From: Actinomycetota bacterium
GTDB taxonomy: Bacteria > Actinomycetota > Thermoleophilia > Solirubrobacterales > Thermoleophilaceae
Length of the DNA stretch: 5,857 nucleotides
Assembly: GCA_005883295.1 (NCBI GenBank)
Contig: VAWV01000214.1
Location: 1 to 5,857 of the forward strand
Direction: 5' to 3'
Positions 1 to 5,802 of this stretch are shown here, in pieces. Every line of letters begins with the position of its first letter. Positions within the stretch are counted from its first letter, which is position 1. Below the pieces are notes generated by a model. It was not told the DNA's origin, made no database searches, and saw nothing but the letters and a program-made list of their open reading frames with translations. Both the position numbers and the translations under genes were made by a program.

Positions 1-297
1 CTTCGCGAACGGACGCAGGATCGGGTCGTACGCGTTCCACGACGTGTAGCGCGCGTACGGGAAGATCCCGTCGATCCGGATGCGCGTGCCGGGAACCGCG
101 AGGTAGCGCGTGGACCAGTACTGCGCCGAGCTGTCCGGAAACAGGACGTTGACCGTGTCCGGATCGAACCGAGTCGCGGTGAGCTCGCAGGTCTGATCGA
201 CGCCGGCGGCACGAGCGGCGGCCGGTGCCACGAGCGCAGCCACCACCGACGCTGCGACAAGGGTTCCTCGTAGGGTCCTCCCCCACCCATGAGGCAT
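1..297 (-). CDS. Secreted protein of unknown function, N-terminal part (cut by the window edge)
   Basis: Reading the minus strand from the ATG at 297 gives 99 open codons that run off the left edge. The first ~30 residues form a classic signal peptide: a short n-region with two arginines (MPHGWGRTLRG), an alanine/valine-rich core (TLVAASVVAALVAPAAA) and an A-R-A-A-type cleavage region. The product is therefore probably exported. The mature part begins around GVDQTCELTATRF and contains NVLFPDSSAQYW, then PGTRIRIDGIFPYARY and TSWNAYDP. This pattern (a 'PD..A.YW' segment followed by 'FP.ARY.S.N.YD') reminds me of uncharacterised actinobacterial secreted proteins, but I cannot assign a family or activity. 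Codon third positions are mostly G/C, which supports real coding. No clear Shine-Dalgarno precedes the ATG. A TATTCA hexamer lies six bases upstream (304-309, complement), so a leaderless mRNA is possible. It is divergent from the cupredoxin region. Confidence 0.62.
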   Translation of the reverse strand, partial: MPHGWGRTLRGTLVAASVVAALVAPAAARAAGVDQTCELTATRFDPDTVNVLFPDSSAQYWSTRYLAVPGTRIRIDGIFPYARYTSWNAYDPILRPFAK

Positions 298-361
298 GAG
301 TCGTGAATACCCACACTCGCTCGTGCCTATGCGGCAGGTCCGAAACCCGATGAGACGGACG

Positions 362-367
362 TAGACT
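362..367 (+). promoter_or_regulatory. Candidate -10 element (TAGACT) for a leaderless transcript starting near GTG 376
   Basis: TAGACT fits the TAnnnT -10 consensus common in actinobacteria. Only eight bases separate it from the GTG at 376, so transcription would start at or next to that codon, as in leaderless actinobacterial genes. No convincing TTGACA-like -35 is found 16-18 bp upstream (about 338-345). The rest of the intergenic stretch 298-375 shows nothing else I can name. The call rests on one hexamer and its spacing. Confidence 0.35.
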
Positions 368-375
368 CAGCGATC

Positions 376-495
376 GTGGGGGACACGATCCGGCAAGTCC
401 ACGACAACGTCGAAGCATCCGAGGCTTGGAACGGCCCGCTGTTCGACGTCTGGATCGAGTATCGCGACATCGTTGCCGATCGCGATCGGGGCGAT
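376..495 (+). pseudogene. Possible 5' remnant of a SAM-dependent methyltransferase gene, cut off near the cupredoxin
   Basis: From GTG 376 this frame reads VGDTIRQVHDNVEASEAW, then NGPLFDVWIEYRDIVAD. I recognise this as similar to the N-terminus of actinobacterial class I SAM-dependent methyltransferases, which often begin with a segment like 'N...EAWNGPLFD.W..YR.IV' before the nucleotide-binding loop. The resemblance is from memory and untested. By hand count, 31 of the first 40 codons end in G/C, and that bias collapses in this frame after about 495, although the frame stays open to a TGA at 622-624. The neighbouring frame gains coding character at the same place and continues as the cupredoxin. 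No methyltransferase motif I (the E/DxGxGxG loop) follows, so at most a leading fragment remains. Alternatives are a frameshifted fusion to the cupredoxin, an assembly chimera, or a chance open frame. Confidence 0.35.
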
Positions 496-886
496 ACAAG
501 CCCTCGCCCACGACCAGCGCAAGGCCGTACACCAGGTGGTCGTCCCCCAGGAGGACCGCTTCACGCCGTTTGCGGTGACGATCCAGGCCGGCGACTCCGT
601 GCGCTGGGTCAACAACGACACTGACGACCACACCGTGGTAAGCGACGACGCCTTCAACACGGCGGGCCATCAGGGCACGAATCAACTCCTGGCCTCCGGT
701 CGCGCGATCGTCCTGCGTTTCAACCACCCCGGCACGTTCGTCTACTACTGCCGCTTCCACGCGCACCTCGACAGCGCCAATCAGCCCGTCGCGCCTGGGC
801 CTGAGGGCGGAATCCAGGACGCCAACGGCAACTTCGGCACGCCGATGTCGGGCGTAGTGACCGTCCTGCCGCACGGAGGCGACTAG
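473..886 (+). CDS. Cupredoxin (plastocyanin/azurin-like type 1 copper protein)
   Basis: This encodes a small blue-copper-fold protein of 137 residues from a TTG start, expected to carry electrons through one copper ion. The fold signature is clear: VRWVNNDTDDHTVV holds the first histidine ligand (His53), and FVYYCRFHAHLD holds the cysteine ligand (Cys93) with His96 and His98 just after it. GTPMSGVVTVL ends the barrel, with Met125 a possible axial ligand. The segment from about residue 20 (VHQVVVPQEDRFTPF) to the end is continuous cupredoxin. Family members normally carry a signal peptide. Here only a short apolar run (PIAIGAIQALA) precedes AHDQ, which looks like the end of a signal peptide without its basic start. 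TTG 473 is the only usable start after the in-frame TAG at 362, and no good Shine-Dalgarno precedes it. The true N-terminus may therefore be lost or frameshifted. The gene converges on the DUF4242 gene 14 bp away. Confidence 0.85.
   Translation: MPIAIGAIQALAHDQRKAVHQVVVPQEDRFTPFAVTIQAGDSVRWVNNDTDDHTVVSDDAFNTAGHQGTNQLLASGRAIVLRFNHPGTFVYYCRFHAHLDSANQPVAPGPEGGIQDANGNFGTPMSGVVTVLPHGGD
476..489. repeat. 14-bp perfect palindrome at the frame-switch point
   Basis: CCGATCGCGATCGG equals its own reverse complement across all 14 bases. It starts directly after the TTG start codon (473-475) of the cupredoxin. It lies where coding character passes from the upstream frame to the cupredoxin frame. It could be a protein-binding site, a recombination or deletion end-point, or chance in GC-rich DNA. 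Confidence 0.6.
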
Positions 887-900
887 CGAGGGTCCGCTAT

Positions 901-1194
901 TCAGCTCGAAGGGACCGCGTCCGCCCAGTCCCTCAACCGTCCCGACAACTCCGGCGCGGCGGGACCGACCTCCACGATCTCGTCCGCCGGGACGTCCGCC
1001 CGACGGGCAGCGGACATGATCGCCTCAGGAGAGGGTGCCTCGTAAAGGCAGTAGGTCCGACGCCGGTCCGCGCTCAGGAACGAGAAGAGCCAGCGAATGC
1101 CTTCGTCGGCGTTGACCTCCTCGATTAGCTTGACGTCGTCACTCGTCAGGTCGAGCTGGTCGGCAAACTTGCGCTCGATCATGTAGAGCGGCAT
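901..1194 (-). CDS. DUF4242 family protein (SCO4226-like, putative metal-binding)
   Basis: This is a 97-residue soluble protein with no signal peptide or membrane segment. It matches the DUF4242 pattern: an MPLYMIER opening strand (family: MP.YMIER), a central IRWLFSFLSADR strand region, RTYCLYEAPSPEAI (family: K.YC.Y.AP..E.) and a C-terminal ADVPADEIVEV strand (family: GFPA..I.EV). The structurally studied relative, SCO4226 of Streptomyces, binds nickel; no enzyme activity is firmly established for the family. Relatives I recall usually have 'REHARRAGFPA' where this one has MSAARRADVPA, so a commonly conserved histidine is missing and metal binding should not be assumed. The start at ATG 1194 is supported by GGGA four bases upstream and by an AGGA overlapping the TAG stop of the preceding regulator gene. 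With a 12-bp gap, the two genes are almost certainly co-transcribed and probably translationally coupled. Confidence 0.87.
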   Translation of the reverse strand: MPLYMIERKFADQLDLTSDDVKLIEEVNADEGIRWLFSFLSADRRRTYCLYEAPSPEAIMSAARRADVPADEIVEVGPAAPELSGRLRDWADAVPSS

Positions 1195-1206
1195 GTCATC
1201 CCGATC

Positions 1207-4194
1207 CTAGACGGTCGGGGCGAGCCCGTGCCGATGCGCATAGGAGGCGGCCTCGGTCCGGTTGGCACAGCCTGTCTTGCGCAGGATGCTGCGCACGTGG
1301 TTCGCGGCTGTGTGCTCGCTGATCGACAGTGTCGAGCCCACCTGCCGGTTGCTGAGACCCTGAGCCACCAGTCCGAGGATCTGCACCTCCCGGGGAGAGA
1401 GGCCGTCGGGCAGAGCGGCCCCGGGCGCGGGAGAGCCCAGCGCGCGAATCTTGGCCAGGAGCCCGGCCATGCCGATGCGCTCCGCCAACCCCGTGGCCTC
1501 GCGAAGCAACGCGTCGGCCCGGGCGCGGTCATCGCGGCGGCGCTGGGCGAGCAGGAAGCGCCCGTATTCATACTCCGTGTGCGCGAGCCAGGTCACCGCC
1601 CCCATGCGGCGGTTCAGCTCCATGCCGCGCTCGAAGTGCTCCTCCGCGCGCTCGGATTCGCCGAGGGTGGCCGCGAGCATGCCGAGGTAGCGGTCGGCGG
1701 CGCCGTAGCAGGAGACGAGATGGCCGATCATCACGTTTGTGCCTGTTAGCGGCTCGAACTCCGGGTAGAGGAGCGCCGCCGCGGCCTCGTCGCCGAGCGC
1801 CGACGAGGCGTCCGTCAGGTAGGCGAGCGCGGCGAGCCAGAGGGACTCACGGAAGGGGTCGAGCCCGTCGGCGACCAGCCGCGACAGCTCTCGCCTCGCC
1901 TCCGCCTCCATGCCGAGCTCGGCGAGCAGCGCGACGAGCCCGGGCCGCCAGGGCGCGTCCGGCGTGCCCTCGCTGGCCAGGATCCTGATCATCGGGGCGA
2001 GCTCCGGCAGGCGCCCGAGCTCGCGCCGAATGCTGAACATCTGGATCCCGTAGACGCCCGAGGGGTCCCGTCCGGTCAGCAGGCGGCTCCAGTCGTGCGA
2101 GCGCCGAGCCAGGACCTCTGCCTCCTCGAGGCGCCCGTCGCAGAGCGCGATGGCGGAGCCATAGTGCTGGGCCACGTGGATGAGGAACGGCTGAGCAGTC
2201 TGCTCGGCGATCTCGTGCAGGGCGGGGATCTCTCGTCTCGCCGAATCGAGATCGCAGAGGGCGACGAAGGCAGGGACGCGCCAGGACATCGCCTCGACAC
2301 GGATCTCGGTGTTGCCCAGATCGTCGGCGATGTCCCTGGCCTCCGTGAGCATGTCGAGGATCTCGTCGACCGAGGTGGTCCCGCGCGACCAGTACGAACG
2401 CACCAGGACGGCGGCGAGCCCGGCGCGATCCCCCAGCCGCCGCGCCATCGAGACTGCGGCCCTCCGGACGATCGCCCCGCGCTCGCGGTAGCCCTGGAAG
2501 TCGAGCGCCCGAGCGAGGCCGCTGAGCAGCCCGACACGCAGCTCGGAGTCCTCTTCGCCGAGCGCCGCGGCGGCCTCCTCCAAGAGCTCCACCGCGCCCT
2601 GGTCGTGCATTCCCGGGCGCCAGCAGGCGTCTTCGTAGCCGGTCGCCGCTCGAGCTAGCAGCGGCGCGTTCTCGAGCTCGCGGGCGATGTCGGCCGCCGC
2701 CCTGAACGCCGCCAGCGCGTCGGGCGCCTTCCCGCCCCGGTGGCTCGCATTGCCAAGCTCGAGGCAGACCTCGGCGCGTTCCTGCGGGTCGTCGATCCCC
2801 AGCCCCAGCGCGGTGCGCAGCCGCGCCGCCGCCTCGTCGAAGGCGAGCGCGGCGACGGCGGCCCGAGCCGCGAGCACGTTGTACTCGACTGCGCGCTCGG
2901 GGCCACCAAAGGGCGCGGCGGCGGCGAAGTGATGCGCGAGATCGGCGAGCGTCCGGCCGGAGCGCGCCTCGGTGGCCTCGAGCGCCTCTCCCACCCGAAG
3001 ATGGAGCTCCGCTCGCCTGATCCCGGACAGCCGGTCGTAAAGCGCCCGCCGCACGAGCTCGTGGGTGAAGCGCCAGGCCAGGCCGCGTGAGGGGACCTCC
3101 TCGATCATCCCGCTGCGGACGGCCTCGTCGAACGCCGCGAGCAGCTCGGGCTCGCCGAGCCCGGTCGCGCCTCCGACAACGCTGAGCTCGAACTCCGCCC
3201 CCGCTGTGGCCGCGAGCTCGAGGAGGTCAGTGGTCCGCGGCGCCAGGCGCGAGAGCCGCTGACTCACGACCTCGCGGACGCTCTCAGGGCTCCCGAGCTC
3301 GGCCGGCGAACGCGTGACCCGGATCGTCCCGCCGCTGAGCTCGATCGCCCCCGTCTCGACGAGGGCGCGCCAGAGCTCGCAGACGAGGAACGCGTTTCCG
3401 TCGGTGAGGTCGCGGATCGCCCGCGCGAGCTCGAGCGGCTCGGAGCCGGGCTCGGCTCCGCCGGCGCGCCGGACGAACTCCGCTACGTCCTCGCCGGAGA
3501 GACCGGGGACCTGCAGCCGGACGACGTCGTAACGACGCAAGTCGGCGAGCGTCTCCGAGAGCGTCTCGGGCATGTCGGCCTCGGTGTCCCGGAAGGTGGT
3601 TATCAGGAGTACGCGGGCGTTTCCGACACGTGCCAGGTGACGCAAGAGCAGAAGCGTCGGGGCGTCGGCCCAGTGCGCATCTTCCAGCACCAACAGCGCC
3701 GGGCGGCGTTGGGTGACGCGTGCCAGCAGGTCGGCAACGGCGGTGTGCAGCCGGTGGCGCTCAGTGTCCGGATCGGCCTCCAAAGCGGGCGGGCGATCGC
3801 CCAGCCGGGCGCCCAGATCGGGGAGCAGCCGCGTGAGCTCGCCGCCGCCGGCGCCGACGGCGGCGCGCAGCTCCTCGGGCTCGGTGGCACGCGCCAGCTG
3901 GTCGAGCGCGTCGACGAACGGTCCGTACGGGTTCCGCACCTCGGCGTCGCAGGCGCCGTAGAGCACAAGTACGCCGTCCCTCGCCGCCTCGCCGGCGAAC
4001 TCCCGCACGAGCCGGCTCTTCCCCGAGCCGGGCTCGCCGCCGAGCAGGACTACCCGTCGGCCCTCCCCCTCGGCGCCCGGCAGGAGTGTCCGGAGCCGCT
4101 CCAACTCGGCCGAGCGCCCAACGAACGGAAACGTCGAGGTGAGGCTGAGCGGGCCTGGAAGATCGTGCATCACGAGGGGCTCCCGGTCCACCAT
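1207..4194 (-). CDS. LAL-type LuxR family transcriptional regulator (AAA/NACHT-like ATPase, TPR-rich middle, C-terminal HTH)
   Basis: This 995-residue cytoplasmic regulator has the full architecture of large ATP-binding LuxR proteins (the MalT class, typically about 850-1150 residues). The ATPase module starts at FVGRSAELERL (~24-34). It has a Walker A loop GEPGSGKS (53-60), a Walker B segment LLVLEDAHWAD (167-177) and LLITTFRDTE (196-205) as a sensor region. RFTHELVRRALYDRLS (375-390) and LADLAHHFAAA belong to the helical domain that follows. From ~395 to ~910 the protein is alpha-helical and TPR-like, rich in Ala/Leu/Glu, and is the likely effector-sensing part. The GerE/LuxR helix-turn-helix occupies 932-995, with LSPREVQILGLVAQGLSNRQ and the recognition region SISEHTAANHVRSILRKTG. 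These proteins are usually activators that bind effector and ATP. The gene diverges from the flavin oxidoreductase, making that promoter the first candidate target. An alternative start is Met9 at 4170, which has better ribosome-binding spacing. No frameshift or missing ATPase motif is seen. Confidence 0.97.
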   Translation of the reverse strand: MVDREPLVMHDLPGPLSLTSTFPFVGRSAELERLRTLLPGAEGEGRRVVLLGGEPGSGKSRLVREFAGEAARDGVLVLYGACDAEVRNPYGPFVDALDQLARATEPEELRAAVGAGGGELTRLLPDLGARLGDRPPALEADPDTERHRLHTAVADLLARVTQRRPALLVLEDAHWADAPTLLLLRHLARVGNARVLLITTFRDTEADMPETLSETLADLRRYDVVRLQVPGLSGEDVAEFVRRAGGAEPGSEPLELARAIRDLTDGNAFLVCELWRALVETGAIELSGGTIRVTRSPAELGSPESVREVVSQRLSRLAPRTTDLLELAATAGAEFELSVVGGATGLGEPELLAAFDEAVRSGMIEEVPSRGLAWRFTHELVRRALYDRLSGIRRAELHLRVGEALEATEARSGRTLADLAHHFAAAAPFGGPERAVEYNVLAARAAVAALAFDEAAARLRTALGLGIDDPQERAEVCLELGNASHRGGKAPDALAAFRAAADIARELENAPLLARAATGYEDACWRPGMHDQGAVELLEEAAAALGEEDSELRVGLLSGLARALDFQGYRERGAIVRRAAVSMARRLGDRAGLAAVLVRSYWSRGTTSVDEILDMLTEARDIADDLGNTEIRVEAMSWRVPAFVALCDLDSARREIPALHEIAEQTAQPFLIHVAQHYGSAIALCDGRLEEAEVLARRSHDWSRLLTGRDPSGVYGIQMFSIRRELGRLPELAPMIRILASEGTPDAPWRPGLVALLAELGMEAEARRELSRLVADGLDPFRESLWLAALAYLTDASSALGDEAAAALLYPEFEPLTGTNVMIGHLVSCYGAADRYLGMLAATLGESERAEEHFERGMELNRRMGAVTWLAHTEYEYGRFLLAQRRRDDRARADALLREATGLAERIGMAGLLAKIRALGSPAPGAALPDGLSPREVQILGLVAQGLSNRQVGSTLSISEHTAANHVRSILRKTGCANRTEAASYAHRHGLAPTV
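4180..4184 (-). promoter_or_regulatory. Shine-Dalgarno-like GGGAG favouring the Met9 start of the LAL regulator
   Basis: On the minus strand GGGAG lies nine bases before the in-frame ATG at 4170. The purine run GGGGGAG (complement of 4210-4216) upstream of the longer start at 4194 is 15 bases away, which is too far for normal use. The shorter form would lose only eight residues before the first conserved ATPase residues, so both products would work. Confidence 0.4.
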
Positions 4195-4195
4195 A

Positions 4196-4292
4196 GTCAG
4201 ATTTGACCACTCCCCCTCGCGGCGCGGGAGGAGAAAGTAGGTCAGCTCGCGTCATGACAGGGCGCGACGCAGCCGCGAGGCTCCTGACGTCA
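4196..4292. promoter_or_regulatory. Divergent control region with a cluster of GTCA/TGAC dyads
   Basis: The gap between the divergent regulator and oxidoreductase genes holds seven copies of the half-site GTCA or its complement TGAC. They are GTCA-N4-TGAC at 4196-4207, a lone GTCA at 4241, the palindrome GTCATGAC at 4251-4258 and the everted palindrome TGACGTCA at 4285-4292. The last is framed by CTCC and GGAG, making a longer imperfect dyad at 4281-4297. Under equal base use about one copy would be expected in this length. These are candidate operator sites for the LAL regulator or another factor. I find no confident -35/-10 pair for either gene: TACTTT (complement of 4234-4239) is a possible -10 for the regulator, but lacks a good -35. 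Confidence 0.4.
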
Positions 4293-4306
4293 CGGAGATG
4301 CGAACC

Positions 4307-4313
4307 AGGAGGA
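4307..4313 (+). promoter_or_regulatory. Strong ribosome binding site of the flavin oxidoreductase
   Basis: AGGAGGA is a near-perfect anti-16S match that ends four bases before the ATG at 4318. It fixes the start of the oxidoreductase and suggests efficient translation. It is the best ribosome binding site in the window. Confidence 0.85.
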
Positions 4314-4317
4314 CAGC

Positions 4318-5715
4318 ATGAGCAGTGTCGCCACAGCAACAGCCGCCGCACGCGAGGAGCTGGGCTCTTTCCAGGGAGCGCTGATCGGACCGGAGGACGC
4401 CGAATACGGCGAGGCGTGCAAGGTCTTCAACGCCATGATCGACAAGCGGCCCGCGCTGATCGCTCGCTGCGCGAGCCCGGACGAAGTGGTCAAGGCCGTT
4501 GGATTCGCCCGTGACCACGACCTGCCGCTTGCCATCCGTGGCGGTGCCCACAACGGCGCCGGGCTGGGAACGGTTGACGACGGGGTCGTCATCGATCTGT
4601 CCCTGCTCCGCGACGTCGCGGTCGACCCAGAGGCGCGCACGGTTCGGGTCGGCGGCGGCTGCACCTGGGGTGAGGTCGATCGCGCCACGAACGAGCACGG
4701 GCTGGCCACGCCGAGTGGAATCATCTCGACCACCGGAGTCGGCGGGCTCACACTCGGCGGCGGTCTGGGCCATCTCACCCGCAAGCACGGGCTGGCGATC
4801 GACAACCTGCTCGAGGCCGAGATCGTGCTCGCGAGCGGCGAGCGCGTCCGCGCCAGCGCGGACGAGAACCCCGACCTCTACTGGGCGATCAGGGGCGGCG
4901 GCGGCAACTTCGGCGTCGTCACCTCCTTCCTCTTCCGGTTGCACGAGCTCGACACAGTCGTCGCCGGGCCGACGTTCTGGCCGGTCGAGAGCGGCGCGGA
5001 GGTTCTCGCGGCCTACCGCGACTTCCTGCCGAAGGCGCCCCGCGACCTGAATGGCTTCTTCCTGTTCGGCTCGGTGCCGCCCGGGCCGCCGTTCCCCGAG
5101 GAGCTGCACATGCGCAAGGTCTGCGGGGTCGTGTGGTGCTACGCGGGCGCGGACGAGGAGGCAGCCGCCGCCCACATGTCGCCGCTGCTCGACGCCCTTC
5201 CGGAGCCGCTGCTGCACGGGCCGGCTCCGATGCCGCACCCGGCGATCCAGGGCGCGTTTGACGCGGTCTACCCGGCTGGCGACCAGTGGTACTGGCGCGC
5301 CGACTTCGTCAGGGAGATCCCGGACGAGGCGGTCGAGATCCACGCGCGGTTCGGTGCCGAGATGCCGACGTGGAAGTCCACCATGCATCTGTACCCGATC
5401 GACGGCGCCGCCCATGACGTCGGGCCGTCCGACACGGCCTGGGGCTACCGCGACGCGACATATGGCGCGGTCTTCGCCGGGGTCGATCCGGACCCGGCCA
5501 ACGTGGACGCCATCCGCCGCTGGAGCATCGACTACCAGGAGGCGCTTCACCCGTATTCGGCCGGGGGCGCGTACGTGAACATGATGATGGAGGAGGGTCA
5601 GGAGCGGGTCCGCGCCAGCTACGGCGCCAACTACGACCGGTTGGCGGCCGTGAAGGCCACCTACGACCCGGAGAACCTGTTCCGGGTCAACCAGAACATC
5701 CAGCCCAAGGCGTAG
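4318..5715 (+). CDS. FAD-binding oxidoreductase, berberine bridge enzyme-like (VAO/PCMH family)
   Basis: This 465-residue flavoenzyme should oxidise a small organic molecule (alcohol, sugar or secondary-metabolite type) and pass electrons to oxygen or another acceptor; the substrate cannot be predicted. The FAD_binding_4 domain spans ~44-180. IRGGAHNGAG (73-82) has His78 at the position used for 8-alpha-histidyl FAD linkage, VGGGCTWGEVDRAT follows at 111-124, and STTGVGGLTLGGGLG (137-151) is the flavin/pyrophosphate loop. The second covalent residue of bicovalent plant enzymes, a Cys, aligns with Ile136, so single linkage is expected. IRGGGGNFGVVTSF (191-204) is also typical. The C-terminal BBE module is seen in GGAYVNMMMEEG (416-427) and YDPENLFRVNQNI (449-461). 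Length is normal for bacterial members. There is no signal peptide or Tat motif, so it is cytoplasmic. It diverges from the LAL regulator across a 123-bp region. Confidence 0.96.
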   Translation: MSSVATATAAAREELGSFQGALIGPEDAEYGEACKVFNAMIDKRPALIARCASPDEVVKAVGFARDHDLPLAIRGGAHNGAGLGTVDDGVVIDLSLLRDVAVDPEARTVRVGGGCTWGEVDRATNEHGLATPSGIISTTGVGGLTLGGGLGHLTRKHGLAIDNLLEAEIVLASGERVRASADENPDLYWAIRGGGGNFGVVTSFLFRLHELDTVVAGPTFWPVESGAEVLAAYRDFLPKAPRDLNGFFLFGSVPPGPPFPEELHMRKVCGVVWCYAGADEEAAAAHMSPLLDALPEPLLHGPAPMPHPAIQGAFDAVYPAGDQWYWRADFVREIPDEAVEIHARFGAEMPTWKSTMHLYPIDGAAHDVGPSDTAWGYRDATYGAVFAGVDPDPANVDAIRRWSIDYQEALHPYSAGGAYVNMMMEEGQERVRASYGANYDRLAAVKATYDPENLFRVNQNIQPKA

Positions 5716-5733
5716 GCCTAGGGGCGCCTGGCC
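5715..5733 (+). terminator. Weak GC hairpin just after the oxidoreductase stop codon
   Basis: GGCC-T-AGG, loop GGCG, CCT-GGCC forms a seven-pair stem with one bulged T, beginning at the last base of the TAG stop. No T-run follows, so intrinsic termination is uncertain. It may instead mark or protect the 3' end of the mRNA. Confidence 0.3.
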
Positions 5734-5773
5734 AGCCGCGTGGGTTCCGCGTCGGGAGGTGAGTCTGGACCGC

Positions 5774-5802
5774 TTGCCCATGACGCCGTAGCGGGGTAGC
5801 CT
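5774..5802 (+). promoter_or_regulatory. Candidate promoter TTGCCC-N17-TAGCCT directed off the right edge
   Basis: TTGCCC (5774-5779) matches four of six bases of the -35 consensus. It is separated by exactly 17 bases from TAGCCT (5797-5802), which fits TAnnnT. This is the best spaced hexamer pair I found in the window. It would start transcription near 5807-5810, reading to the right into whatever gene lies beyond the window. Confidence 0.42.

Noticed and set aside
288..300. Tandem CATGAG repeat (two copies separated by one base).
   Set aside because: Only two short copies, overlapping the start codon of the secreted protein; consistent with chance.
887..930. Possible terminator between the convergent cupredoxin and DUF4242 genes (GGTCC...GGACC).
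   Set aside because: Only five pairs around a 16-base loop, partly inside the DUF4242 coding end, with no T-run on either side.
1911..3840. Marked excess of the palindromic hexamer GAGCTC (about a dozen copies).
   Set aside because: In the regulator's reading frame GAG CTC encodes Glu-Leu, abundant in its helical repeats, with the preferred codons of a GC-rich genome. Codon and protein composition explain it without a DNA-level function.
1228..4206. Several plus-strand open frames of 60-190 codons opposite the LAL regulator.
   Set aside because: They are complements of the regulator's coding frame, show no recognisable domains, and the regulator is intact with its ATPase and HTH motifs in order.
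4203..4208. TTGACC as a -35 box for the oxidoreductase.
   Set aside because: No TAnnnT hexamer lies 16-19 bp downstream, and the same bases form part of a GTCA-N4-TGAC dyad.
4252..5781. A 509-codon open frame on the minus strand, longer than the oxidoreductase it overlaps.
   Set aside because: It lies antisense to the whole FAD enzyme and reads as low-complexity Arg/Val/Asp/Gly-rich sequence without family motifs. Such antisense frames are expected when third bases are nearly all G/C. The plus-strand frame has clear FAD and BBE motifs and a strong ribosome binding site.
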